Origin: Adiantum capillus-veneris
Lineage: Eukaryota; Streptophyta; Polypodiopsida; Polypodiales; Pteridaceae
Assembly (NCBI GenBank): GCA_014529385.2
Contig: CM043958.1
Span: forward strand, 75,713,169-75,777,168
DNA: 64,000 nucleotides
Reading direction: 5' to 3'
Part shown: positions 45,303-56,606 of the stretch, in pieces
Position numbering within the stretch: the first letter of the stretch is position 1
Layout: every line of letters begins with the position of its first letter
Program-made: the position numbers and the translations under genes
Notes under the pieces: model-generated
The model's database searches: none
What the model saw: the letters and a program-made list of their open reading frames with translations, nothing else
Told to the model about the DNA's origin: nothing

Positions 45303-46862
45303 ATGTATTTGAGGTTAGGAGCCTTTGTTAAGTCGGGAGCTAAAAGTGTCAAAAGTCAAGTTAGCACCACGAGACTAGACCCATTGGCACCAATCATTGA
45401 AGAGGGAAGTGATACTGACACTTCGTCAAAAAAGTCCTTCATGATGGGGAGTCAACAGCCAGTAGGTTTCAACGGTGAAGGACCAATGCCAAGGGGGAGC
45501 ACCTCCCTACATCCTTTAAACGAAACCAAGTTCACTATAATCTTCTTGGAAGGAACTAACTCGAGGGGAGCCCTAGTCTATTCTGACTATCGAGGACGCA
45601 AGTGTATCTGTATTGAAGAAAGACCGGCTCAGAGACTAGAGATAATTCGAGTCTACAATGATGGAGACAGATTCAGAGACGAAAAGGAAAACCACTATCT
45701 GATAGTAAGTAACCCTGAGGATTACAACAGATATGGGGATAACGTGGCCAAAGGGAAAATGGTTTCAGAAACCCAAGAACCGCCTCCTAACATTGATCGA
45801 CCTGGAGCGCTTTTTATGTATGATAAGAAAACAACCAGAGTCCCAACCTATAATGAGAATGTAGGGATTTACAAGCATGAAAGCGAAGGAATAGTCTCTT
45901 ACTTTCAATGCAAGGAACCCTACCCGAATGAATTAAGCAAAGACAAGGTTCTTTACTTATTTTCTTATGAAACTGCTATGGGGAAGGATATTGTTTTTGT
46001 TGACAGATACGGGCGAGAATACAAACGTATTCTCCCAGAAGAGGTTGAAAAGGCAACAGTTCCGGGAGCATCGACCTATGGCCTCGACAAGGTACCAAGA
46101 GCCACCTACTCCCCTAGCAACTCGACTAATCCCTTTTCAGAAGAGTATGATGCTACCTCACATTCTACCTGACCACCGACGACCAACTACCAGGACCAAC
46201 CAGCTACTCAGCCATCACTACAGGCATGGCTTCGACAGAGTGCTACATTAGAACAAGACCGAACCCGAGAGGGTTATCAAACCGCACGAGGGTTAAGGGA
46301 TTTACAAGAACCACCACTCTATGCACAGTATCAAGGAGAGAGTAAGCCAAAGACTCAGGGGTCAACTGAGCTTGGAATAACACCCCGAGAACGAGTTCGG
46401 AAAGATGAACCATCTCTCCTGAGAGTTGTTAGAAATTATGGATTAGGAGCACCATTGGGAGAAGAACGTGGCCACTACAGAAGACCAGAGGAGGTATATC
46501 GACTAGGACGGGGAGATCCCATGATGAGATTTGGAGACCATCGTAGAATTAGACCTTCTCAAGTGCAAAAATGGGTAAACAAGAAATATACGGGAAGCAA
46601 GGATCCAAGAGATCATGTAGCAGCCTTTGTGCGTGTAATTAGAGCTGAAGAGGTGTTAGACTTTCCTACCCAATTTGCAGGATTCGGTTTAACCTTAGAG
46701 GATGATACGGCTACATGGTTTGACTCGGTGGAGCGAAGAGACTTTGAGTCTATGGAGGAAGTGTTTGACGAGTTTATCGAGGAATTCTCACAAAGGGGGA
46801 TAGCTCATAATACCGTCTCACAAATCCATACATGTACAATGAGACATTCGCCAAAAGGATAA
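45303..46862 (+). pseudogene. TE2 Gag (truncated)
   Basis: From the ATG at 45303 one frame runs to 46826 with a single stop, TGA at 46170-46172, at the same site as a TGA in TE1. The N-terminal block (GTNSRGALVYSDYRGRKC, RLEIIRVYNDGDRFRD, FSYETAMGKDIVFVDRYG) resembles no standard domain I know. The part after the stop contains the capsid core QVQKWVNKKYTGSKDPRDHV and WFDSVERRDFESMEEVFDEF. At about 46826-46833 the sequence jumps into RT, so zinc knuckles and protease are absent; the last codons to 46862 are out-of-frame read-through. Confidence 0.8.
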
Positions 46863-49800
46863 AAGAGGAGATAGACAAACTTATGGAGCCTGAATTTATT
46901 TATGAGATAGAACACACGGACTGGGTTTCCCCGATATTGGTGGTACCTAAGAAAAACGGGAAATTACGAGTGTGTGTAAATCTCAAGAAGGTAAACGCAG
47001 CAACTATAAGAGACAACTACCCTCTACCTATCACTGAACACGTCCTGGAACGAGTGGCTCGCAAGCAAGCCTATAGCTTTATGGACGGATTCTCTGGTTA
47101 TAACCAATTGGGGGTCAAACTAAAAGATCAATACAAAACAGCATTTGCAACAGAATGGGGAATATATGCGTTTAGGGTAATGCCATTTGGCTTGACCAAT
47201 GCTCTAGCCACATTTCAGAGATTAATGACACACGCTTTTAAAGAATATTTGCGAAAATTCTTGGATATTTACATGGGCGACTTGTGTGTCTATTCGCTAT
47301 TGCGAGAAGACCATATAGATCATCTGAGAAAGGTATTCGAAAAATGCAGAACGTATAGGATTTGCCTCAACCCAGAAAAATGCGTATTCATGGTACGACA
47401 AGGTAAAATCTTGCGCCACATAGTGTCGGCTAATGGAATTACCACTAATGAAGACAAGGTGAAGGTGATCATAGAATTGCCAAGACCAAACACTGTACGA
47501 GAGGTACAATCATTTATGGGACATTGTGGATACTATCGACGTTTTATCTACATGTACGATGTAATAGCAAAACCCTTCTATAGTCTAATCACGCTCTTCA
47601 TTTGGACAAATGAATGTGAGGAGTCATTCGAGAAATTAAAAGATGCATTGGTATCTGCACCAATTCTAAAAGCACCATATTGGTCAAAGATCTTCCATGT
47701 ACATGTAGATCCTTCGGCATTTGCAATAGGCTGTATACTAGCACAACCAGATGAGGGAAAGACGGATTTTCCAATCAGTTATGCTAGTAGACAACTCAAC
47801 AGTGCAGAAAAGAATTATACTACCACTGAAAGAGAAGGATTGGGTATGATATATGCCGTAAAGAAATTTTGGCATTACTTACTCGCGAACAAATTCACAT
47901 TCTTTGTGGATCATCAGGCACTCTTATACTTAGTAAACAAACCTTGCAACACGGGACGAATTGTAAGATGGTTCATTGTGTTGCTGGAGTTTGATTTTAC
48001 GGTAGTGGTTAAGAAAGGAAAAACTCATCAAAGAGCAGACCACCTTTCTCGATTACTACATGGCGAAAAAGCTACCGGAGTAGATGATGATCTCCCAGAC
48101 GCATACCTGTTTAATATAGAGATGGTACCAAAATGGTCAGAGAAAATTATTCCGTTGCTAACATATGGAATGAATCTTGACGACAAACACACGGTGGAAG
48201 ACATTAGACAAGCACGAAATTACACAATGCTTGCGGGAAGAATGTACCATCATGGAAACGATGGGATTCTAAGATTGTGTATAGGCCTATAGGAGTACGA
48301 AGCGTATCTAGAGGAGGCACACACACAAACAGGGGGATTCCATAGAGGAAATCAAATGATGTATGCACAATTAAGAAGACTTGGAGTGTATTGGCCAAGA
48401 ATGGCAGGCGATGTAGCCAATTACATCAAGAAATGTGACTTTTGCACATCCAATACCACTGTGGATTATGCCACATTATACCAAGTGACAGTAGCACCCT
48501 CATGGAGTCATGCTATTGTGGATTATTTGACTAATAAGGAGCTGCCAGGAGATTGGTCTAAAGCCAGACAAAAGGCTTTACAAATCGAAGCGAATAGGTA
48601 TACCATCATTAGTGACCAATTGTATAAAAGAGGAACTGATGACCAGCTGAGGTTAGTTCCTCATGAAAATGACTACTTTTCATTATTGGAACAGGCTCAT
48701 GCAGGCATAGCAGGTGGTCATTTTTCAGCAGAGAGAACCGTAAAAATCATTATGGTTGCAGGTATTTGGTGGCCGACCATGATTCAAGACGCAGCAGAAT
48801 TCGTGAAAAGGTGTGATGAATGTCAACGCACTAAGGTACCAGTTAAAAGAGACAAAATGCCTTTCAGAACAATGATGAGTGCTCGAGCATTCGCTAAATG
48901 GGGATTGGACTTTGTTGGTCCTATCACTCCACCAGCGTATCGTTCACAAGCACAATATATCATAGTGGCCATGGACTACATGACCAAATGGGTGGAAGCA
49001 AAAGACACAACGAAAGCCGACGCTAGAACCACGACACAATTCTTATATGAATATGTGTTTACACGTTATGGCCTTCCAATCGAGTTGGTAAGTGATAGAG
49101 GGACACACTTTGTAAATGAAGTTATCCAACATCTCTTAAATCAGTTTATGGTAATTCATCGCAAATCTGCACCCTATCATCCACAAGCCAATGGCCAAGC
49201 AGAAGCGACCAACAAAGTATTGTGCACGGTTCTCACGAAACTGGTTAGTGAAACAAGAACAGATTGGGATCAGATGCTCTATTCGGCATTGTGGGCTTAT
49301 CGAGTTTCATATAAAACAACACTCAATGCTACACCATTCAATATGGTATATGGGTTAAATGCAATATTGCCTATTGACTTTTTGATCCCCACACTAAGGG
49401 TAGCAAAACAGTTGGACTGGACGGGGCATGAACTTTCAGAGCGGTTAGAGGACCTTGAAAAATTAGATGAGTTACGACTCAACGCTGTAGCGGCCATCTA
49501 TGCAAAAAAAAGACAACAGAAAGAGTTGTTTGACAAACATGTCAAGAACAAGGACTTTAAAACGGGCGACTATGTCTTAGTATACACCCTTAAACAGCAT
49601 GCCAAAAAGATAAAGAAAAGGGGCATGGGACCTTATTTGATCCAAGAAATATCGTCCAGCGGAGCAGTAAAACTGTCGACACTAGATGGAAAAGAAATGC
49701 CGAACTGGATTAGTGGGTGTCGTTTAAAAAAATATGATCTCCCTTTAACACCGGAAATGTTGTTTCAACTGCATTATGGAAAAACATATAGACAGAAACA

Positions 49801-51124
49801 ACAACGAATTCAAGACGAGGCACAACAAGAAGCAAAGGAACGGATTGCTAAACGAAAGCAATTTCTCAGGACAATAAACATGGTCACGCCAATGATGACT
49901 GACGAATATCCTCTTTCAACATCCCAAACAATCGAAGCGAATATACAAAGCGACGAATTAGAAACGACCATGACAGACCTTAGGGCTCAGGACGATAGCA
50001 TCATCAACGACTTGGAAGATACATGGTGTAGTCCTTACATAAAAGCTTATGCAGACACAAAACAAGTTGAAATCTATGCATTGCTTGACACTGGAGAAAA
50101 AATGAATGTCATCAGCTTTGAGCTCTTTCATAAACTTGGACCAATGAAGACGATTCCAGAGACACACAGGTTGAAAGTAGCGTCGGGTGATGAGGTGACC
50201 ACGATGTGGTCTATTATAATACCAATCACAGTGCAGGCACACCTGTACACTACAAAATTCCATGTACTGCCACCAAGTAGGTCAGCAACTCCGTGTATCT
50301 TAGCAGTGTCATGGATGAAAGCTAACAGGGTATTCATTGATTTGGATATGAATGAGGCACTGTTCAGAAAGGAAAACTTTTCAGAACCCTTCTTATCATA
50401 TAACCAATTCATATCAAGGAGGAAACAAAAGTCAATACAACCGCAAAAATATGTCCAACAACAAACAAAGTTTACAAGTCCAGCAACGTCTTATCAAAAA
50501 TCAACAACCATGCAGGGAACCAGGCAAGTTTGGGTACGGCGTACAGAGCTGACCGAGGCACAATTACATCAAAAGAGGCAATACAAAGTGTGGATAAGGC
50601 GCGACAGCCTAATTCCTATAAAAGAGGAGTTTGAAGAACAGACACAACACCGAAAGCCAGCAAATCTACAGAGAAACATAGTCAATCTGTCAAATACGCA
50701 ACTGACTATATTGGTATGGAGGCCAAAAGTGCCAATTCAAAATGAGCCAACAACAAAAGAAGGGCGGACAAAGATGACAATCGTGCAGCTATCTACAACC
50801 GTCAAGGTCAAGAAACATCATACAAACAGCACGAGAAAACAAACAAAATCAACAACGAAAACTACAAGGATGTATCAGACACAAATCATCAAGGCAGCAA
50901 GAGAGAATGTTCCACCAGATACGACAATAGCGATTTCAAAACCATTGGAAAACAATCAAACAACGGGCGGCGGAGTTACAACTACTACTTGCAAAGAAAA
51001 TCTGCCAGCCAATTCAAGATACCACACGAAACCTCGACGACAAATGCCAATAAGCGAATCGCTTATACCTTCCTCTTGCACTGCATACATTCTTTCTACA
51101 TGCATTGACTGTACATGCATATAG
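46832..51124 (+). pseudogene. TE2 Pol: RT, RNase H, integrase and a C-terminal retropepsin-like domain
   Basis: One frame spans the region with a single TAG at 48290-48292. The RT active site reads IYMGDLCVY where TE1 has YMDD, so the second-position catalytic Asp is Gly. RNase H is complete in outline (HVHVDPSAFAIG, TTTEREG, DHQALLYLVNK, ADHLSR). Two integrase-type zinc-binding units follow in tandem (about 48310-48450 and 48690-48830). The integrase core has WGLDFVGP, VSDRGTHFVNE and YHPQANGQAEATNK, giving the D,D,E residues. After it, about 50010-50370 encodes YALLDTGEKMNVIS, LKVASGDEVTTMW and CILAVSWMKANRVFIDLD, a second retropepsin-like domain. The last 250 residues are Thr/Gln/Lys-rich. 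Confidence 0.85.
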
Positions 51125-53875
51125 GGCTATATTACAAGGCCTGCATTAGCACTAGTTCAAACCCATGCACAACACATACCCTTGACGATACCCTGTCGAC
51201 CGGGAGGACTCCGACTAGAAGGGGGGGAGGCATTCCAAATGCGGACTCATCATGTCATATATTGGAGGGCAATGTTTGCGAGCAATTTTTCAACCATTTT
51301 TTGTGTTTTATTGTGTGATTTTTGGAAAAAGAATATTCCCTCATAATTAATCAAAATCGGGGACCAAATCATCATTCATGAGCCCCTAGGGATGTGTATA
51401 GACTACAAAGAGAGTCAAATCTGGCCAAAAATTGTCTAAAAACAACAAAAAATAGGCCAAGGTTGACGATATTGAGCGAGATTGTACATAGACGAGAGAA
51501 AAGTGAGCTACAAAGTGTTTTGCTTCTCATTGGTATTTTTCTAGGTTAGAATTGCTATTTTTGGGTTATTTTGGGATTTATTTTCTTTATTTTAGCCATT
51601 TTCTAGCAAAAATTATAGAAAAAAATCCGCAATCCAGATGGAAACACAAAAGAAGAGACGCCTGATCAGAGCAAGGTAAAGAAGACACATAAAAAATAAG
51701 GACTGCAAAGGTGACGGAGCAAAATAACCACCTTCATGAAGGGACCTCCAAAAGGAGAAATCTACAAAAATGGTAAAATTGGAGCAACCGAAGTCCAAAT
51801 CAGGAAATTTGCGAGCCTAAACCACATCTCGCAAAAAGTTATGGCCACAGGTAAAAGATGGAAAAATTTGGTGTCGGAGTCTCGATTACATATAGAGGGA
51901 CTAGGTTAGAAATCCCTCATTTGAGTCATTTTCCATAGTGAGAGAGAGAGAGCTCCCTACAGCAGTTGAGAATTTCAGGAACTCATCCATCGCGCACGGT
52001 CGCCAGATCGACATCAGATATGAGAGGTATGCTTGTCAACACTGACTCTTAGTGTTGTTTACTTCAGTTAGTCGCAAAACCTAGCCGGCATCACAATCAC
52101 AACCTGTGCACACATGAGGTAGAATGGTTGTTAGGGAGACCTAGAGGCCACCAAATGGGACCAAAAGTGAAAGGCACAATGCTAATAGCTTAGGGATCGA
52201 GCCTATGACCTTGGTAAGCGTGAAGGAAGCGGCTCAAAAAACCCTAATCTAGCAGGACCTGCAAATGGGCGACAAAACCAAGGTGATCGAAAATGAGCCA
52301 AAATTCATAGACAGCAAGCCAATGACCTCGAAAAACCGACTGAAGGGTTAGATTATGAAAAAGTTTGTCAAAACGGAGCCTAAAGTCCCTATCTGACAAA
52401 AACCACACAAAGCGTCACGATACTCTAACGGGCCGACCAAGTGACAAAATTACACCAAATTCAAAAAGGAACATCCAAAGGAGGTCAACTACGAGATGGA
52501 ATGTGTCCACTCAGGAAAAAAATTTCTTCCACTAAGGCAAATGCCGGCCACAGGCCAGAGAGACGTCCAAATGGTCGTTCTTGGTGTTTCAAACACCAAA
52601 ACAACAACCGATTGCTTGGATGGAAGGTCAAAACGAAGTAGAAGACAGCCGGAATCATACAAAGACCAAAAGGAACCGCGACTATCACCTAAGTGGTCTA
52701 CTTCGACTTCAGGACTAGCTAAGTGCTGCAAACAGGGAGTACATTCTGCTAAATTGATTAAAACTTGATGTGTGTGTCTAGGAGGGCCTATTAACACCAT
52801 GAATTTCAACTAACATCAAAAAACTGGTAAAAATGACAAAGTGCTTGGTCTATCGCGATAGACTTGAACTTGCACTTAGATAAGGGAAAATTTGACTTTG
52901 GCTTCATGAGGGGTGCTAACAAGGAATGTTAACCACCAATATCAAGTCAAAGTGCCAGAAAAATCTATTTTGGCCAAAAAGCTTAGTCTATCGCGATAGA
53001 CTTGCTGCAACAATTTTTGGGGGGAAAGACTTTTCAAATTTTTATAAGCTAGACTTGGGGAAGCAAATGAAGACAGTACACCAAATTTGGTGCCAAGATG
53101 GACTCATATAGCAAGCTGAGAAAGACATGCAGACAACTCAGAGTCAGAACAGAAATTCTCAAGGGCAGACAAGTAAAATTTACATGTAAGGGGTCAAGAA
53201 ACCTTGCATCAACTGGGAGAAGGGAGACAGATGGTCACAAAGCCAGAAAATGACAAACTGGCAATAAGTCCCAATCTATTGCGATAGACCAAGCAGAGGG
53301 ATACTGGACCATCTTATCAAAAATCTGAATTAGCAGCTGTCTTCAACATGATGCAAGATGGTCCCACACACTAAGTTTGAGCCAAAAACAACACAAAATG
53401 AAGGAGATAGACCAACATCTCCCTGAAGGGAATCCGGAAAATTGGGAGTTGATCCAAAAAGGGGTCACTTGACATTCATTTGAGGTGAAAAGGGGATCAG
53501 ACCATGTGCAAGGTATGGGAAACCAAGTGGTGGAGTCACAACTGCAGAAAAGCACCCAGATAAAAAAAATGCCAATCTATCACGATAGACTAAGAAAAAG
53601 TAGCAAAGGGACAGATTTTGAGCTTTGGCTTATGGAGTGACCTTACATGCCATGAGAGAATACACCACACAAAGTTTCAAGGCATTTGGACTTTTTCTCC
53701 TTCACCAACAACATCAATTTAAAGTCGCCAAAGTCGCACAATAGAAGAACTTGTCTATCTGCTAACATTTTATCTTAACTAATATTGGGATTAAGAAGGA
53801 TCATCTAGATGCATGATTAAGTGGTAATCAATTTAGGAGAGTAGTACCATGTTTGTGCATTAACTGATAATTGTG
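51125..53875 (+). other. TE2 spacer with four palindromes and a possible internal promoter
   Basis: About 2.75 kb without a credible gene. Palindromes lie at 52848-52863 and 52986-53001 (perfect), 53274-53289 and 53575-53590 (two mismatches each). A TATA-like ATTACATATAGAGGG near 51886, followed by a GA-rich stretch at 51941-51950, could drive RNA for the downstream ORFs. Confidence 0.65.
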
Positions 53876-54642
53876 ATGACAGGATCTATGGAGGCTTCTC
53901 AGGGAAAAATAAAAGGCAAGAACCTGGCAACGGAAGGTGCAGCACCCTATGCACTTCTACCCAATCCTTTAAAGCCAGCAGCCACATGGATACCTGCAGA
54001 TGTGCAACAAGCAGCGGCCTTTCAGATATATCAAGATTCATATGTGGATGACAAAAGAAACTTAGTGGATACGGTGATGATTCCCAAGGAGGCAGAGAAT
54101 TACTTGAAAAGATCACCGCAAAGGTCATGGCTCAAAAAAGTCGGCTTGTGGAACTTTGTGTCACTACCACCAGTAGGGATAGATTTCAAGAGGGTACATC
54201 ATCTAATAGAGACTATCCAAGAAGATGGAACTTGCAGAGTGGCAGGCATGAATAATGAAGTGATGGAGATCCAGATCAGCAAAGAGATCATCGAAGAGGC
54301 ATTGAAAGTGTCAGATCAAGGAGCAAACATGAGAGAGAAGGAAAAATCTCACAGTTTACTTGCAAAAGTCCAAACTACCTTCTTTCGAACTCATAGCAAA
54401 CCCATAAGTAAGAGAGCTGACACAGACTATAGTCAGTGTTTGTGAAGCTATAGCAAAAGGCCGCCAAGATACACTACACCGCACGGGAGCATCTCAACCA
54501 CATTGACATGGGCTATGGGAATGACCCGTGAGTTCTACATAGATCACGCGTCATATCTGTTTGAAGAAATGACAAAGCTAAGGCAGGACAGACCCAATTA
54601 CATTGCAGGAGGAGAAGTCCTAACCAGAGAATATACCATGCC
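53876..54642 (+). pseudogene. TE2 ORF X, unknown protein
   Basis: An ATG at 53876 opens a frame of about 190 codons to 54445 (ALLPNPLKPAATWIPADVQ, SWLKKVGLWNFVSLPP). The coding signal continues in another frame to about 54642 (LTWAMGMTREFYIDHASYL), so there is a frameshift near 54420. An acceptor-like GATGACAG just before GATCTATGG at 53884 suggests a spliced subgenomic RNA. No counterpart is visible in TE1, whose corresponding region is deleted. Family unknown. Confidence 0.5.
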
Positions 54643-54660
54643 ATAGGCGCGGCAGATCAG

Positions 54661-55266
54661 TTGCCACCTGCCCCTCATCAGAACGATTGGTTGGTATTAA
54701 GGGAAAATAGCGAAGACGAATCACAAAGGAAAGTACCGGCATCTATTAATACCATTGGAGGACGCAAGCTGGAAAGAGTGACAAGAAATACACAAGAAAA
54801 GATGACTGAAGAAAAAAGAATTGAAGAGGAAGAAGCCCAACTAAAGAAGCGAAAAGCGGAAATGGAAAACAACACCAGATTGCAGAAGATAGCAAAGATG
54901 GAAAGGATGCTAGAAGGGTTTGATCTAGAAAGATCTCTACGAGGCGATGTAGGCGCCACTTGGAAACCGTCTAGTAGCACTTTCACACTGAGAACGAAGA
55001 ATAGAAACAACCCAGCTTTTGAGCTGGACTGGTTCGAGAAATACATCCAAGAAAGAAATGTGAGGGATGAGCCAGAACTGCTACTAGAAGAGGAGGATCT
55101 CCAAACTTTGAGAGATCAGCTGAGGCCGACTTCACGTGATCAGGAGACACCGCCGCCATCTCCAAGGACAGATACAAGTGAGAGGCAATCTAGCCCACCT
55201 GCTGAATCTACTTCGCATTCAAAAAGCTCACATCGAGATGTCAGAGTTCACACACCGCCCAGTGAG
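54661..55266 (+). pseudogene. TE2 accessory ORF, N-terminal part
   Basis: The protein is Lys/Glu-rich and coiled-coil-like (EEKRIEEEEAQLKKRKAEME), then has KMERMLEGFDLERSLRGDV and a Trp-Lys-Pro-Ser motif, followed by FELDWFEKYIQERNV. These align with TE1 at 9400-9032 (RLERLMESF, LKGDL, WKPS, FEYYIKNF). A Pro-rich tail runs into foreign DNA at about 55267. Confidence 0.75.
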
Positions 55267-56318
55267 TGTTATATGACCCCCCAAAGTTACAAAATTAAAA
55301 TGCTGAAAATGAACAAACAAAAAATCAAAGTGCCACAATGTAAAATTTTAAGCTGGAAGAGAAATCCCTGCTTAAATTGGTACTTCACTCACATGTATTG
55401 CCTATGGTACTAGAGCCCTAGAGGTTCCCAGTGTGGGCGCTTTTCCTTGAAAAGCAAAAAACCCAAGGCATACAAAATAAGCACACACATCATAATTGAA
55501 TCAATGTGAAAAGACTTTGGGGGGTCAACGAAAAGGTAATCAGTCAGGCGATGATTTCATGAGAAATTCCTTTTATGGTAGCTTAACTACAAAGTCTTCT
55601 AGGTATAGCCTCTAGTCAGCCCTCGAACATGAATACTTGGCTCTCGCGATTAAACAACTTAATTGACCACAGAAAATTAAGAAGCTTACCCATGGTATTA
55701 ATATTCGATCTCTAGTGCCTTTCGACCGTCAAATTAGCAACCCCAGACTTGTTTAATTTTCTACCTTTACATTTGTTTATGCATTTGATTACATTGCAAT
55801 TTAATGTTCATTGCTGACAAATTGTTTGAAATTCTTTTACCAATCAATTTGTCTACCTAAAACTGCATATGCTTTTTAAGAGAATGCAATTACTGTGCCA
55901 ATGTTGTTTGATTTTGCAGTGACTGAAGAAGGCTAAGGACATTCATCTCAAATGCTCTTCCACCTCGACGAACCAGCTTCAACTCAATAGCTTCCGAGGA
56001 CGAAATCTACATCAGAAAGGGGGGCATGTTAACCCTCACAGCACACAGACACCCTATGATCTATAAACGTTGTATTATTTAGAGTCAGGTACTGGGCTTG
56101 TCGGACCAATAGGAAAAGGGTAAGAGTGATCGCCGATGAGAGGCGCACTCTAACTGGGACATTCAAGAGATTAGTTGGCTAAGCATGGGCGCCCAAGTGT
56201 GAATGGGGTGAGCTCATATAAAAGCCAACTAAACCTAATTTTTACTCATTCTCTCATTTGTGCAATAGAAGAGTGCTCTTGCTCCATCTCCATCTCCATC
56301 TTCTTCTTCTTCACCTCC

Positions 56319-56357
<39 letters not shown>

Positions 56358-56606
56358 AGGGAGAGAGAGGGAGAGTGTGTGTGCGATCGAGCATTACGAA
56401 GGCATGACGGCGGCGAAGCGCTTGAGCGCGGCACGACTGCGTCTTCTTCTTCATCGCGGCGAGGAATCCACCACGAAGGCAAGCGTAGAGCGGTGAGTGA
56501 CACACCCTTTGCTCTCTTGAGCTTGCTAGTTTAGGCTTGTTGTGTGCTTGGAGCCATTTGTGGCTCGCACACGGTGTATTGGCAAGTCCCTTGCTTCGAC
56601 AGTGCG
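55267..56606 (+). mobile_element. Chromovirus-like LTR element, 3' end, inserted in TE2
   Basis: TE1 has continuous coding sequence here, so this 1.3 kb is an insertion. Near its middle, CCGAGGACGAAATCTACATC and AGAAAGGGGGGCA precede TGTTAACCCTCACAG at 56027, the pattern of a chromovirus polypurine tract and 3' LTR. A TATA box (CATATAAAAG, 56215-56224) and a GT/GA microsatellite (56321-56375) lie within the LTR. Both outer borders are approximate and no target duplication was found; the 5' part of that element is missing. Confidence 0.6.

Noticed and set aside
55262-56497. GTGAG on both sides as target duplication of the chromovirus-like insertion
   Set aside because: The right-hand copy does not follow a CA terminus and the coding sequence resumes later, so the match is probably chance.
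56175-56534. Plus-strand ORF with poly-Cys/Val run
   Set aside because: It lies in the inserted LTR and reads through a GT/GA microsatellite.
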